A stretch of DNA of 64,000 nucleotides from the NCBI RefSeq assembly GCF_000148645.1, contig NC_014541.1, positions 992,001 to 1,056,000 of the forward strand. The letters run 5' to 3'. Position numbers and translations under genes: made by a program. A model generated the notes under the pieces. It made no database searches, was not told where the DNA came from, and saw nothing but the letters and a program-made list of their open reading frames with translations. This DNA comes from Ferrimonas balearica DSM 9799 (GTDB lineage: Bacteria > Pseudomonadota > Gammaproteobacteria > Enterobacterales > Shewanellaceae). Positions within the stretch are counted from its first letter, which is position 1. Each line of letters begins with the position of its first letter. Of the stretch, positions 8,806 to 19,098 are shown one piece after another.

Positions 8806-9783
8806 ATGAGAGCCCTTCGCAGTGCGGTGATCACGGCGACAATGATGTCGCTGGCAGCCTGCACCTCAGCCCCCCCGAAAGCCTACGTGGCGCCGACCAT
8901 CTCCACCACGGTCTCCGCACCGGGTAATGCCGACCTCAGCGAGGCCAATGCGACGCTGCAGCGTGCCTTGAACGAACGCCATCTCTATCTGACCGTGGAC
9001 GGTGATGTGGCCCCCTATCCGGATTCCAGCTGTCGTAACGGTTTGCTGAAGCGGGTCAGCTCACCCGCTGAGATTGGTGCCGCTCAGGATCCCCTCTATG
9101 CCGGGTATCTGTTGCCGGTCCGGCTGCAGGCCAGTGGCGTGCGTTATCGGGACAGCATTGGGCAGTGGCAGCCGCTGACCTCCCTGCCTGCTACCGCCAT
9201 GACGGTTTATCTCGATCTCAGTGATGATGCCCGGACGCCGCTGGCGGCGCCGGCCCTGTCGGCCCTCTCCGGCCAGCCGGTGTCTCTGGTGCTCAGCGAC
9301 GCGCAATACCAGCAGTGGCAAAAGGCGGGCAGTGCATTGGGACAAGAACGGGTCTGGGTGAAGCGCGCGCCCCCGCTGCGTCGGCCAGAACCGGCTGGTG
9401 CCAGGATTGAGCACCTGTTTCAGGCGCATTCCGGCGCGGCGCTTCTGGCCCTGGACGGCAACCCGCTGGCCGCCTGCCAAAGCCAGCAGGATTCGGTATT
9501 TATCGCCAGCGCCACGGTGCCTTTTCAGCCGGGCCGCGGTTACCGGCTGTCGGATCTGGTGGCGATGCTGCCCCAGGACGCAGACTTCAACCAGCTGTTT
9601 CGCCAGGCGGCGCTGGTGGCCAAAGGTCGCTATCTGACCTTCTGGGGCAAGCTGGCGGTGCTGCAGGATCGCTGCAAAAGCGGTGAGCTGGGCGCCGACG
9701 TGTGCGGCAAAGGCCGGGCCACCAGCCAGCGGGATGATCAGGGGCTGATTGTGGTGATCGGCGGAGAGAGCAGCAATGACTAA
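8806..9783 (+). CDS. unknown lipoprotein, first gene of a four-gene operon
   Basis: This 325-residue protein has a lipoprotein signal peptide with lipobox LAAC and Cys at residue 19, followed by SAPPK, with no Asp at position +2, so outer-membrane sorting is likely. The remainder is soluble, has cysteines at about 77, 223 and near the C-terminus, and matches no family I know. It is first of four genes that overlap by a few bases each; it overlaps the next gene by 8 bases. The shared fate suggests an envelope complex. AAGGA lies about 11 bases before the ATG. Confidence 0.65.
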   Translation: MRALRSAVITATMMSLAACTSAPPKAYVAPTISTTVSAPGNADLSEANATLQRALNERHLYLTVDGDVAPYPDSSCRNGLLKRVSSPAEIGAAQDPLYAGYLLPVRLQASGVRYRDSIGQWQPLTSLPATAMTVYLDLSDDARTPLAAPALSALSGQPVSLVLSDAQYQQWQKAGSALGQERVWVKRAPPLRRPEPAGARIEHLFQAHSGAALLALDGNPLAACQSQQDSVFIASATVPFQPGRGYRLSDLVAMLPQDADFNQLFRQAALVAKGRYLTFWGKLAVLQDRCKSGELGADVCGKGRATSQRDDQGLIVVIGGESSND

Positions 9784-12292
9784 GCGTGGCTCCACATTGC
9801 TGACGGTGCTGGCGCTGCTGCTGGCCCTGTGTGGCCTGGGGCTCTACCTCGGCGCAGAGGTGATCCTGAATGTCAGTCTGGTCAGCCTCTATTCCACTGA
9901 CCTTGGGGCGCTGGTGGAGCACCACCACGGCCTGGTGGAGCAGGTGGAGCTGGTGGGTCGCCTGATCAGCGGGTTTGGCCTGGCGCTGGGTATCGCCTCC
10001 TGGCTGCCCAATCGATTCCTGGCCCGTTTGCCGCGGGGCCGGGGTGCAGCCCGAGCCGTGCTCTTTGTACTGTTGTGGCTGGTCAGTGTGCCCAGCCTAA
10101 AACTGGCGGTGGAGCAGCTGGTGGTCAGTACCACGCCGCAGCAGAAGCTGGCCTCGGTGCGCTCCCTGCTGTTCCGTGAAGCGCTGGATCGCCAGCTGCT
10201 GAAGTTTGACGGCGCCGAGAGCCTGAACCGCATTGTGGCCGATGAGGCCCAGCGGGATCTGCTGGTGGCGATGCTGCCCTCGCTGGCGTTGGTGTCCAGC
10301 GCCGTGGACAGCACCATTGAGGCCCAGACCGAAGCGATGGTGGTGGCGATGATGGAGCGCGACCAGCGTGGCCACTTCCGCGACCAGATCTTCCCCACCT
10401 ACCAACGCGCCTGGCAGCGCTACGACGCAGAATGGGCCCGCTACAGCGATGCCAAGGCCAAGGCCAGAGCGCTGCGCCAGCAACTGACGGCGCCTGGGGT
10501 GATGGAGCAAACCTTTGCCCGGTTGCAAAAGGGCATTGACCAGCAGCTGGCCTCCGAGTGGCTGCTGTACCAGACCGCCTTTGATGAGGTGGATGAGTTC
10601 AGCAAACCGCTGACCGCGGCCTTCCTGCCCTATTTCCGCGAGCGCACGCCCCAGTTCAAATCGAGCCGGTGCGACCGACAGTGTAAGGCGCAGATCAACG
10701 CCGACTGGCACCAGTTTATGTTGCAGGCCCGGGCTCAGGGCTTCCAGGGCATGGATGAGATCGATCTGGCGGAAGACGAGAAGTGGTTTGTCACCACCTA
10801 CGTATTCGGCCGCGAAATCCACTTGCAGGTGAAGTTCCAGCAGGCCCGCGAGCGCTATCTGGAGCAGCGCTTCCCCTTCGATGACGATCTGGAACAGGCG
10901 GAGTTTGTCGCTGAACCAGCGATGCAGAAACGGGTGGTTGAGTATGTGCGGTCGCAGGGGTTTGCGGTGCCGGACAGCTGGCAGCGCACCGATTTCCAGG
11001 CGATTAAGCGTGCACTACAGGCTCGTGCTCAGCAGCAGATCGACCAAGTCTGGCTGGCGTACCAGCAGCAGAGTGAGTTTAAGTTTGTTGACCGCACCAT
11101 GGATAAGGCTGAATACGCCCGCGCCCGGGAAGTGGATGCGATGCACCGGCAGCTGCTGGGCGAGCACTACTTCAGTGGTTACCGCCGCAGCCTGAGCTTT
11201 GACGCCCTGTATGACCGTTGGTCTGACAACCAGGACAACGCCAACTTTGTCCGCATGCTGACCGATGCAGCGGCGGAAGCGGCGTTCTCGCCCGGCGGTA
11301 TCCTCTACGACCTCGGGGTCGACGCGGTGCGTCTCTCCTACATCCCGCCGGTGGCCATTGTGGCCTCCTTCAGCGCCATGCTGCTGTTGCTGGGGCGTTT
11401 TGGCAGCGTGTTGCACCGACGGTCCCGTTACCTGGGCATGGGCTATGCCGTGGTGTTGGTGGCGCTGGCCGGACTGGGCATTGTGCGGGTCGCCACCAGC
11501 CCCAACAGCTATGCCAACGCCATGAAGGAGTTTGGCCAGCAGACGGTGGCGCTTGCACCGACGGATCTGGCGGTGGCCACCCTGTTGGGGGGCATCATCG
11601 ATGCCGAGCGCGGCTTGTTTAACCTGATGGGCCGACCGGATCTGGCGCAGGTCGGCAGACTGTTCAGCGAAGCGGGGATGCCACCGGCACTGTGGCAGGG
11701 CTATCAGGCCATCGATCGGTTCGATGAACTGGCCTATCAGGGACTGAGCCAGCTGTTGCTGCTGAAGCGGGATATGGAGCGCGGTGCCGAGGCCCCGTAT
11801 GACTTCAATCTGGCGGTGGTGAAAGCGGATGAGCGCATCGGTTTTTACGCCGGTCTTAATTACGACGATGAGGGCCGGTTGAGCCAGGTCAGCATCCCTA
11901 ATGTGCTGGCGTCAAAGGAGATCGGTTTCCTGTTCGACCAGCGCTGGATCTACCGTCCGGACCCGTTGCGCGACGCCTACCTGGTGATCAACAGCTTCCA
12001 GAGCCCTGAGGGGTGGCTGGATCTTCGCGACATCGGCAAAACCTCGCTGCGCGAAGCGCTGGAGCGGCGCACCCTGCAGGTGATGCAAACCAGCAACAGT
12101 CCGCAGCTTAAGCGGGTTCACAAGGCCTATGCCAATGGGCACAACAACCTGATTCTGGTGCAGCGCAACCGCGGCGACCTGTATGACTGTTACCAGTTGC
12201 CCAAGCTGGGGATGGCCAACATCGCCCAGCTCACTACCGGCCAGGCGATCGCTGGCCAGAACAAGTTTGAATGTCGAGGAGCGTTGTTTTGA
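9776..12292 (+). CDS. unknown large polytopic membrane protein
   Basis: This 838-residue protein is unrecognised. Hydrophobic helices are visible at about residues 5-35, 58-80 and 82-105, then a long charged region with much Gln, Arg and Glu (about 110-510) that may be partly coiled coil. Two more helices lie at about 525-545 and 555-575, and a soluble C-terminal domain of about 260 residues follows. The arrangement suggests an inner-membrane scaffold with large extra-membrane domains. Its stop overlaps the TTG start of the next gene (TTGA). No catalytic motif is apparent. Confidence 0.65.
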   Translation: MTKRGSTLLTVLALLLALCGLGLYLGAEVILNVSLVSLYSTDLGALVEHHHGLVEQVELVGRLISGFGLALGIASWLPNRFLARLPRGRGAARAVLFVLLWLVSVPSLKLAVEQLVVSTTPQQKLASVRSLLFREALDRQLLKFDGAESLNRIVADEAQRDLLVAMLPSLALVSSAVDSTIEAQTEAMVVAMMERDQRGHFRDQIFPTYQRAWQRYDAEWARYSDAKAKARALRQQLTAPGVMEQTFARLQKGIDQQLASEWLLYQTAFDEVDEFSKPLTAAFLPYFRERTPQFKSSRCDRQCKAQINADWHQFMLQARAQGFQGMDEIDLAEDEKWFVTTYVFGREIHLQVKFQQARERYLEQRFPFDDDLEQAEFVAEPAMQKRVVEYVRSQGFAVPDSWQRTDFQAIKRALQARAQQQIDQVWLAYQQQSEFKFVDRTMDKAEYARAREVDAMHRQLLGEHYFSGYRRSLSFDALYDRWSDNQDNANFVRMLTDAAAEAAFSPGGILYDLGVDAVRLSYIPPVAIVASFSAMLLLLGRFGSVLHRRSRYLGMGYAVVLVALAGLGIVRVATSPNSYANAMKEFGQQTVALAPTDLAVATLLGGIIDAERGLFNLMGRPDLAQVGRLFSEAGMPPALWQGYQAIDRFDELAYQGLSQLLLLKRDMERGAEAPYDFNLAVVKADERIGFYAGLNYDDEGRLSQVSIPNVLASKEIGFLFDQRWIYRPDPLRDAYLVINSFQSPEGWLDLRDIGKTSLREALERRTLQVMQTSNSPQLKRVHKAYANGHNNLILVQRNRGDLYDCYQLPKLGMANIAQLTTGQAIAGQNKFECRGALF

Positions 12293-12486
12293 CCCAGACC
12301 CCAACCGCCTCACGCTGGCAATCGGTGCGTGGCGCGATGGCGCCGCTGCTGCTTAAGGTCGTGGTGGCTGCCCTGGTGATTGGTGCGGTGAGCTACCTGA
12401 CCGCGCAGCAGGACCAGGCCGCTCATGCGGTGTATCAGCAGGCGGAACGCATTAAATTAAAACTTCAGATGACAGGACTGAGATGA
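12289..12486 (+). CDS. unknown small membrane protein (65 residues)
   Basis: I place the start at a TTG (12289) because GAGGAG lies 8 bases before it and the codon overlaps the previous stop as TTGA; an in-frame ATG at 12271 lacks a ribosome site. The protein has one hydrophobic helix (LLLKVVVAALVIGAVSYL) and an amphipathic tail with repeated Gln and Lys. It overlaps the next gene as ATGA. Function is unknown; it is likely a subunit with its neighbours. Confidence 0.55.
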   Translation: MTQTPTASRWQSVRGAMAPLLLKVVVAALVIGAVSYLTAQQDQAAHAVYQQAERIKLKLQMTGLR

Positions 12487-12785
12487 TGGCAGAACAACAC
12501 AAAATGCGCTGGTTTTCGGTCAGCGACCTGACCACTCTGGTGGCCGGTCTGGCGGTGATCTACACCGTCTGGGCCCAGCATAACGAGAGCATGGCGAACC
12601 TGCGCCAGACCCAGGCGATGCTGAGCAAATACGAAGCCCAGTTGGACCTTGCCATCGCCAACGATGGCAATGTGCTGAAAACCTACCAGAACAATCTGCG
12701 TGCCATCAGCAAAGCGATGAGCAAAGAGGAGCGGGCCCTGCTGGAGCAACTGCTGGCGGTGGATGCCAGCGTGGCACGCCAGTAA
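12483..12785 (+). CDS. unknown small membrane-anchored protein (100 residues)
   Basis: This is the last gene of the four-gene operon. It has a hydrophobic helix at about residues 15-32 (LTTLVAGLAVIYTVW), then a Gln/Lys/Glu-rich helical tail that may form a coiled coil. The topology resembles small accessory subunits that tether to larger membrane proteins. It has no known family by eye. The ATG at 12483 overlaps the previous TGA; an ATG three bases later is also possible. Confidence 0.55.
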   Translation: MMAEQHKMRWFSVSDLTTLVAGLAVIYTVWAQHNESMANLRQTQAMLSKYEAQLDLAIANDGNVLKTYQNNLRAISKAMSKEERALLEQLLAVDASVARQ

Positions 12786-12806
12786 GGCGGACTGGCCGTC
12801 TTATCG

Positions 12807-12837
12807 AAAAGGGGAGCTTAGGCTCCCCTTTTATTTT
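12807..12837. terminator. terminator of the four-gene operon, probably bidirectional
   Basis: AAAAGGGGAGC pairs perfectly with GCTCCCCTTTT around TTAG. It sits between the operon end and the convergent chemoreceptor gene. Confidence 0.85.
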
Positions 12838-12874
12838 TCCCGCCTGAGCGCGGTTATCGGTTTGTCCCGATGGC

Positions 12875-14416
12875 TCAGCCGAAGGTGCGACCCAGCTCGC
12901 TGATCCCTTCCACCTCGCTTTTGACCTGCTCGGCGGTGTGCTCTACCTGTTCCGATTGCTGCAGGACCTGCTGAGTCAGCTGATGGATCGACTCCAGGTT
13001 TTCCGCAATCTCGGTGGCGGCCATACGCTGCTGAGACGCGGCGGTTGCGGTTTCTGCGGCCATCTGTTCCACCTGCTGCACCTGTTGGTTGATGGTGTCC
13101 ACCTGCGCTGCACTGTCTCGGGCGTGGGCGGCGCAATCGTCCGCCTGGGCGCGGTTTTGTTCCATCTGTTCAACCCATTGGGCCAGCACTTGGTTCATCT
13201 CCTGCACGCTGGTCTGGATGGCGGTGGTGGCTTGCTGGGTGCGGCTGGACAGCGCCCGTACCTCGTCGGCCACGACGGCAAAGCCACGTCCCTGCTCACC
13301 GGCACGGGCGGCTTCGATGGCGGCATTAAGGGCCAGCAGGTTGGTCTGCTCGGCGATGCCGTCGATCTCCTGCATGGCGGCGGATACCTTCTCCGCCTCT
13401 CCGTGCAGGGTGCCGGCGCGATTGGCGGCCTGGTCCACGCTGCGGGCCAGATCATCAATGCGCTCAGAGCTGGTCAGCATGGCGCTGCGGGTCTTCTGGC
13501 ATATCTGGTGCGTCTGCGACACCTGTTGGGAGTTGGCTTCGGCGTGGTTGGCGATCTCGCCAATGGTGACGTTCATCTCCTCCACCGCGGTGGCGATTTG
13601 GGCCAGGCGCTGGCGTTCATCGTCGATGCCGGCACGGGCCTGGTGGGCGATGGTCACCAGCTCTTGGGCGGAGCCATCCAGTCGACGTCCGGCGTCTGCG
13701 GTGCGGCCCAGTACCCCCTGCATCTTGGCCTTGGCCATCCCCAGCTGGAAGCGGGCTACGGCACTGCTGCCGGTGCCCTCGTAGACCCAGCGACTGACGC
13801 TGTCGTACTCCTTCTGCAGGTCTGCCAGCAGGCTGGGCACTGTCACCGCTTCGTCCCAGAACAGCCACACCAACAGCGCGAAGCTGATGGCTGCGGGCAG
13901 CAGCACCATAGGGCCAAACTGCCAGGCAGTCAGGACCGCCATCGCCCCGGCCAGCAGGGCGGCAACCCCCTGCTTACGGCGCAGTGGCCACTCCCGGGGC
14001 AGGGCTTTGTTGCTGTTGAGGCGATGGTAGAGTCGACTGGCCCGTTGCACCATCTCGGCGCTGGGCTGGCGCCGTACCGACTGGTAACCGACGATGGCGC
14101 CGCGTTCAAAAATGGGGGTGACGAAGGCATCCACCCAGTAGTAGCGGCCATCTTTGCAACGGTTCTTAACGACCCCGCGCCAGCTATTGCCCGCTTTCAG
14201 GTGTTGCCACAGATCCGCAAAGGCTGCGGCAGGCATATCCGGGTGCCGAACCAGGTTGTGGTTATGGCCAATCAGCTCCGCCTCATCAAAGCCGCTGATG
14301 CGGATAAAGTCGGCGTTGGCGTAGGTGATGATCCCTCGGGTATCGGTGGTGGACACTAATTCATCGTCGGCACCAATGGCCACTTCCTGGTCAAGACAAT
14401 GACGGCTCCGTGTCAT
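12875..14416 (-). CDS. PAS-domain methyl-accepting chemotaxis (Aer-like) receptor
   Basis: This 513-residue receptor is probably an energy or redox taxis sensor. Residues about 15-115 form a PAS domain ([16 protein letters not shown], then [24 protein letters not shown]) like that of Aer, which binds FAD. A hydrophobic stretch at about 150-195 would anchor it in the inner membrane with no periplasmic ligand domain. The C-terminal signalling hairpin shows [25 protein letters not shown] and [15 protein letters not shown]. It would drive CheA through CheW. It is monocistronic and faces away from the M16 gene. Confidence 0.88.
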   Translation of the reverse strand: MTRSRHCLDQEVAIGADDELVSTTDTRGIITYANADFIRISGFDEAELIGHNHNLVRHPDMPAAAFADLWQHLKAGNSWRGVVKNRCKDGRYYWVDAFVTPIFERGAIVGYQSVRRQPSAEMVQRASRLYHRLNSNKALPREWPLRRKQGVAALLAGAMAVLTAWQFGPMVLLPAAISFALLVWLFWDEAVTVPSLLADLQKEYDSVSRWVYEGTGSSAVARFQLGMAKAKMQGVLGRTADAGRRLDGSAQELVTIAHQARAGIDDERQRLAQIATAVEEMNVTIGEIANHAEANSQQVSQTHQICQKTRSAMLTSSERIDDLARSVDQAANRAGTLHGEAEKVSAAMQEIDGIAEQTNLLALNAAIEAARAGEQGRGFAVVADEVRALSSRTQQATTAIQTSVQEMNQVLAQWVEQMEQNRAQADDCAAHARDSAAQVDTINQQVQQVEQMAAETATAASQQRMAATEIAENLESIHQLTQQVLQQSEQVEHTAEQVKSEVEGISELGRTFG

Positions 14417-14547
14417 GTGATTTACATCCTGTAACGGCGGGAATTGTGAGATTTATCCATTTTAACGGAAGATTATGTGAAAATCTTGAGCCGAAAATTG
14501 TAAGTGTCTGAAATTTATTCTGCTTTACTCAGCAAGGAGCGCTACTG

Positions 14548-17406
14548 ATGGTTATCTTTCGCCCCCTGGCGGCGGCCTGCGCCGTGGTGTTGGCCCTGGC
14601 GGGTTGCGGCTCGACTGATGCGACCCCACCGGCGGATCGCACCGAGTCCGCCAAACTCTTTACCCTCGACTACCGCCAGTTGACCCTGGATAACGGCCTC
14701 AAAGTGGTGCTGGTGCCCACCGATTACCCGGATGTGGTGGCGATGGAGATGACCGTTGGCACCGGGTCCCGTAACGAAGTGGAGCCGGGCAAAACCGGTT
14801 TTGCCCATTTCTTCGAGCACATGATGTTCAAGGGCACCGAAACCCACCCACAGGCGGTGTACCAGTCGATGCTGAAGGAGCGTGGTGTGGATAACCGCGC
14901 CTACACCACCGACGACTACACCAACTACCATCAGGTGTTTGCCAAAGACCATCTGGAAACCATGCTGCGTCTGGAAGCGGACCGCTTCCAGAACCTCCAG
15001 TACGACGAAACCACCTTCCGCACCGAGGCACTGACGGTAAAGGGCGAATACCTGAAAAACTTCGCCAGCCCTGTGAATAAGCTGTTTGCCGGACTGCGTG
15101 AGCGGGCTTATACCACCCACACCTACCGTCACAGCACCATGGGCTTTTTCGAAGACATCGAGAAGATGCCGGAGCAGCTCGACTACGCCAGCCTGTTCTT
15201 TGCTCGTTACTACAAGCCGGAGTACGTCACCCTGACCCTGGTGGGCGACTTTGACCCCGCCGACGCTGAGCGTTGGGTGCAGCAGTACTGGGGCGACTGG
15301 GCCCGTGGCGACTTCAGCGTGGAGGTGCCGGCGGAGCCGCGTCAGACGGTGGCCAAATACGACCACCTGAACGAATCCGCAGGTGGACAGAGCTGGTACG
15401 CCATCGGCTTTCATGGCCCGGCGTTCAGTGACAGCAATAAGGATTTTGCTGCGGCGCAGCTGCTGGGAGAGCACTTCTTTGGTGCCAACTCCAGTCTGTA
15501 TCAGCAACTGGTGGTGAATGAGCAGCTGGCCAACCAGATGTTCCACTACTTCCCGCCCCGCAAAGACCCTAGCCAGCTGATGCTGTTCTTCCGCTCCGCC
15601 GATGGCGAAGCGCTGCTGGCGGTGCGTGAGGCGCTGATGGACACCCTGGCGCAGATCCGCACTGAACCGATGTCCGAACGTGACCTGGCCCAACTGAAAA
15701 GCCACCTGAAATACCGCTTTGCCAGTGGTCTCGACAGCTCTAAGAGCATTGCTGATGTGCTGGCCACCTTCCTGCACTTTGACCGTGACGTGGAAACCCT
15801 CAACCGCTACTACGCCCAGCTGGATCAGGTGACTCCTGCGGACATTCAGGCGGTGGCCAACCGTTACTTTGTGGAATCCGGCAGCACCGGGCTGACCCTG
15901 GCAGAGGGGGACGCCGTCGCCGGTTTTGACACCCCACTGGGGCTTGAGCAGCGGGTGGCGGCCCTGACGGCCCCGACTGAGCCGCAGTTCGCGCTGGTGG
16001 ACCAACGTTCCGCTTCGCCGCTGATCGACCTGAACCTGTTGTTTAACACCGGCGCCGCCTGGGACCCGGCTGACGCCAAAGGGCTGGCTCAGTTCACCGC
16101 CCAGATGCTGGTGAACGCCGGTTCAAGCCAGCGCAGCTACCGCGATCTGGAGCAGGCCAATTACCCGCTGGGGGCCAGCCTCAGTGTGCAGGTGGACAAG
16201 GAGATGGTCAGCATCCGGGGGCGGGTGCATAAGGACAACTTCGACGCCTGGTATCCGCTGTTTATCGAGCGGGTTCTGAGCCCCGGCTGGCGCGAAGAGG
16301 ACGTGAGTCGTCTGCGCACCGAACTGGTCAACAGCATCGAGTCCGGGCTGAAGGCCGCTAACGATGAGGAGCTGGGCAAAGAGGCGCTGTATCAGCAGAT
16401 CTACCAGAACCACCCCTACCAGAGCCTCAATCTGGGCCGGGTCAGCCACGTCGAAGCGATCACCGTACCGCAGCTGCAGGCGTTCTACCGCAACCACTTC
16501 ACCCAGCAGAACCTGACACTGGGGGTGGCCGGTGATCTGTCCGACGGCCAGTTGGCGCGACTGCAGGCAGACCTGTCCGCATTGCCGGCGAGCGGAGTCG
16601 CACAACCGGCCATTGCCGAGCCGACCCTGCCAGCCGGCCGCCATGCGCTGGTGATCAATAAGCCGCAGACCAAGGCGACCGCCGTCAGCTTTGGTTTCCC
16701 CATCAGCCTGAATCGGGCGGACCCGGACTGGGTGGCGCTCTACCTGGTGCGCAGCTACCTGGGTGAGCACCGTTCCGCCAACAGCTTCCTGTATCAGCGT
16801 ATCCGCGAACTGCGGGGGATGAACTACGGCGACTACGCTTACATTGAGTACTTCCCCCGGGGCATGTACCAGACCAAGCCGGACGCCAACCTGGGCCGGT
16901 CCAGCCAGATCTTCCAGGTGTGGTTGCGCCCGCTGCGGGATAATCAGGATGCCCACTTTGCCACTCGGGTCGCGATGTACGAGCTGGAGCAGCTGGTGGA
17001 GAACGGCATGAGCGACAGCGCTTTTGAAGCCACCCGCAACTTCCTGACCAATGCCGTGCCGCAGTTGGTGGCGAGCCAGGACCGCCTGCTGGGCTACGGC
17101 CTCGACAGCGCGTTCTACGGCACTGACACCTTTGTCAGCGAGGTGCGCAAGGGTCTGGAGGCGCTGACTCTGGAGCAGGTGAACCGGGTGATCCGCGAGC
17201 AACTGAAGCTGGCGGACATGCAGTTTGTGTTTGTCAGCCCACAAGCGGAAGAGATGGCACAACGCCTGCGTCAGGAGCAACCTTCCCCGATGCGTTATAA
17301 CGCCGAGATGGCGCCTGAAGTGCTGGCGGAGGATGCCCGTATCGAGGCGCTGCCGCTGAAACTGAAGCAGGTGGAAGTGGTGACGCTGGAGAGCCGATTC
17401 CAATGA
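14548..17406 (+). CDS. M16 family zinc protease, lipoprotein
   Basis: This is a 952-residue two-repeat peptidase of the pitrilysin family. A signal peptide ends in LAGC with lipid-modified Cys20, so it is envelope-anchored. The inverted zinc motif HFFEH (H87, E90, H91) is intact, and the distal Glu is probably in LEADRF. The second half (from about 475) is the catalytically inactive M16 repeat. Such proteins degrade peptides in the periplasm. AAGGAG lies about 7 bases before the ATG. It is monocistronic with a terminator after it. Confidence 0.88.
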   Translation: MVIFRPLAAACAVVLALAGCGSTDATPPADRTESAKLFTLDYRQLTLDNGLKVVLVPTDYPDVVAMEMTVGTGSRNEVEPGKTGFAHFFEHMMFKGTETHPQAVYQSMLKERGVDNRAYTTDDYTNYHQVFAKDHLETMLRLEADRFQNLQYDETTFRTEALTVKGEYLKNFASPVNKLFAGLRERAYTTHTYRHSTMGFFEDIEKMPEQLDYASLFFARYYKPEYVTLTLVGDFDPADAERWVQQYWGDWARGDFSVEVPAEPRQTVAKYDHLNESAGGQSWYAIGFHGPAFSDSNKDFAAAQLLGEHFFGANSSLYQQLVVNEQLANQMFHYFPPRKDPSQLMLFFRSADGEALLAVREALMDTLAQIRTEPMSERDLAQLKSHLKYRFASGLDSSKSIADVLATFLHFDRDVETLNRYYAQLDQVTPADIQAVANRYFVESGSTGLTLAEGDAVAGFDTPLGLEQRVAALTAPTEPQFALVDQRSASPLIDLNLLFNTGAAWDPADAKGLAQFTAQMLVNAGSSQRSYRDLEQANYPLGASLSVQVDKEMVSIRGRVHKDNFDAWYPLFIERVLSPGWREEDVSRLRTELVNSIESGLKAANDEELGKEALYQQIYQNHPYQSLNLGRVSHVEAITVPQLQAFYRNHFTQQNLTLGVAGDLSDGQLARLQADLSALPASGVAQPAIAEPTLPAGRHALVINKPQTKATAVSFGFPISLNRADPDWVALYLVRSYLGEHRSANSFLYQRIRELRGMNYGDYAYIEYFPRGMYQTKPDANLGRSSQIFQVWLRPLRDNQDAHFATRVAMYELEQLVENGMSDSAFEATRNFLTNAVPQLVASQDRLLGYGLDSAFYGTDTFVSEVRKGLEALTLEQVNRVIREQLKLADMQFVFVSPQAEEMAQRLRQEQPSPMRYNAEMAPEVLAEDARIEALPLKLKQVEVVTLESRFQ

Positions 17407-17435
17407 TCCACTGAGAGCCGGATCGGAGAACGAAA

Positions 17436-17460
17436 AACGCAGCCATTGGCTGCGTTTTTT
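17436..17460 (+). terminator. terminator after the M16 peptidase gene
   Basis: AACGCAGCC pairs with GGCTGCGTT around ATT, followed by T residues. Confidence 0.9.
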
Positions 17461-17489
17461 CCTTCGGCAGATTCGAGTATGCTGGGGCG

Positions 17490-18188
17490 GTGTCATCGAC
17501 AAAAGCGAAACAACCTCCTATGCCTGCCAACGACGGACAAACCCTTGAACGCCTTGCCAACCGCTTGGGTTCCATGGGTGTACTGATGCTGGTCCTGCCG
17601 TCTCTGCTGGCCTCTCTGTTGTATGAGGGGGAGGCGGGCGAACCCTTCAATTTCCTTAACCACTCGCTGTCGGAGCTGGGCCGTTATGAGTCCTCACCGC
17701 TGGCGCTGTTGGTCAATGGCGGGCTGTTCTTTGGTGGCCTGTTCCTGGTGGTCAGTTTTATCTCCCGGGGCTGGCTGCGCCGCCGGCGTCCCATCAAGCT
17801 GTCACTCAATCTCTCCGGGGTACTGATGTCGCTGAGCGTGGCGGCCTGTGGCCTGTTCCCGGTGAACGTCGGCATGGTGCACGCCTGGGCGATGACCGCC
17901 TTCTACGTGATGACGCCGATCTGTGCGGTGCTCTACTGCTTTGCCATCCTGACCGAAATCCCACCCCGCTGGGGGGTGATCCCGGCACTGGCCGCGGCGG
18001 GGTGCGCCATAGCGTTGCTGACCCGGGATGACCGCCTTCTGGCGCTGATGGACCGCTACCCCTACGGCCTGTTCGGCGCTGACCGACCCCTGATCTGGTG
18101 GCCAGCGCTGTTGGGCTGGATGTTGCTGGGCTTTGTGGCCCTGTGGCTGCTGTACGCGCTGGTGCTGGTGACCCGCCGCAACCGCTGA
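17490..18188 (+). CDS. DUF998-like integral membrane protein
   Basis: This protein of up to 232 residues has about six hydrophobic helices. The segment FNFLNHSLSELG after the first helix and the general layout fit the DUF998 family, whose function is unknown. The start is uncertain: GTG at 17490 or ATG at 17520, neither with a clear ribosome site. It is convergent with ubiV. Confidence 0.65.
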   Translation: MSSTKAKQPPMPANDGQTLERLANRLGSMGVLMLVLPSLLASLLYEGEAGEPFNFLNHSLSELGRYESSPLALLVNGGLFFGGLFLVVSFISRGWLRRRRPIKLSLNLSGVLMSLSVAACGLFPVNVGMVHAWAMTAFYVMTPICAVLYCFAILTEIPPRWGVIPALAAAGCAIALLTRDDRLLALMDRYPYGLFGADRPLIWWPALLGWMLLGFVALWLLYALVLVTRRNR

Positions 18189-18195
18189 GACGGCG

Positions 18196-19098
18196 TTACT
18201 CGTTGGAGAGCGCCACCGTGGTGTGTTGGCGCTGCCAGAACTGACGCATCCCCACCACCGGCGGGTCGAACCGATCCGCCCCCTCCCGCAGTGCCACCGC
18301 AAGGTCGGCTGCCCAGTGCCAATCCAGTGTCGGACCCGGGTCCAGGCGCAACCAATCCAGTTTCAGTTCACGCAGAATGGCCAGGCTGTCGAGCAGGTCG
18401 ATGGGGCGGTCACCGTGCACCTGCACGCCGTTCAGCAGCAGCATCGGATCCCCCTCAAGAGAGTCGGCCCGTTGCGCGCCGCGCTCCTGACACACGGTGT
18501 CACAGCGCTTGCGGTTACGTCCGGCCACCCGCGCCGTGGCGCAGCGCGCTGAAACCGACAGCGGCGGCTGGCCGTAGCCGAGCAGTTCCAGCTCAAACCG
18601 GGCCCGGCTGCCGCTGGCTTCGGCTTGGGCCATCAGGGTGCTGAGCACCGGCTGAGCCATCTCCAGCGGGGGCTGGTAGCCGGTCATGCCCAGGCTCAGC
18701 AGCCAGTCCAGACTGGCCAGGTTATAGATGTTCAGGCCCTGGCCCGCCACAAACGGCAGACCCGCCTCGTGGGCGGCGCCCACCGCCCCCATCTCGTTGG
18801 CCTCAATGGCAAACTGGTGTTGCTGGCACAGCTTCTCCAGCAGCGCCAGATCCCGCTCGCTGCCCAGCAGGGTGAGGCTGGTCAGCACCACCTCTTTGCC
18901 GGCTTGCTGCAGCTGTTCGGCGAGGGTCAGCAGGGTGCGCGGGGCCAGTCGGTCACGCAGGCTGCAGACGCTCTCGCCCAAATAGATGCGCTCAAAGGGG
19001 CTGTCCAGCAGGCTGTCGAGATAAGCGTGCTGCTCGGCACGGGCCATCGGCCACCAGTTCGGCGCCAGACTGAGGCGCGGGGTATGAATCATTGCCAT
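18196..19098 (-). CDS. ubiV: UbiV, oxygen-independent ubiquinone biosynthesis
   Basis: This 300-residue U32-family protein, formerly YhbV, forms a heterodimer with UbiU. Together they carry 4Fe-4S clusters and perform the hydroxylations of ubiquinone synthesis without oxygen, using prephenate as the oxygen donor in known systems. Visible marks are YLGESVCSLRD near residue 40, IEANEMGAVGAA, LNIYNLASL, and the cysteine cluster SARCATARVAGRNRKRCDTVC. Its start overlaps the 3' end of ubiU by 10 bases, so the pair is one operon. Confidence 0.92.
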   Translation of the reverse strand: MAMIHTPRLSLAPNWWPMARAEQHAYLDSLLDSPFERIYLGESVCSLRDRLAPRTLLTLAEQLQQAGKEVVLTSLTLLGSERDLALLEKLCQQHQFAIEANEMGAVGAAHEAGLPFVAGQGLNIYNLASLDWLLSLGMTGYQPPLEMAQPVLSTLMAQAEASGSRARFELELLGYGQPPLSVSARCATARVAGRNRKRCDTVCQERGAQRADSLEGDPMLLLNGVQVHGDRPIDLLDSLAILRELKLDWLRLDPGPTLDWHWAADLAVALREGADRFDPPVVGMRQFWQRQHTTVALSNE

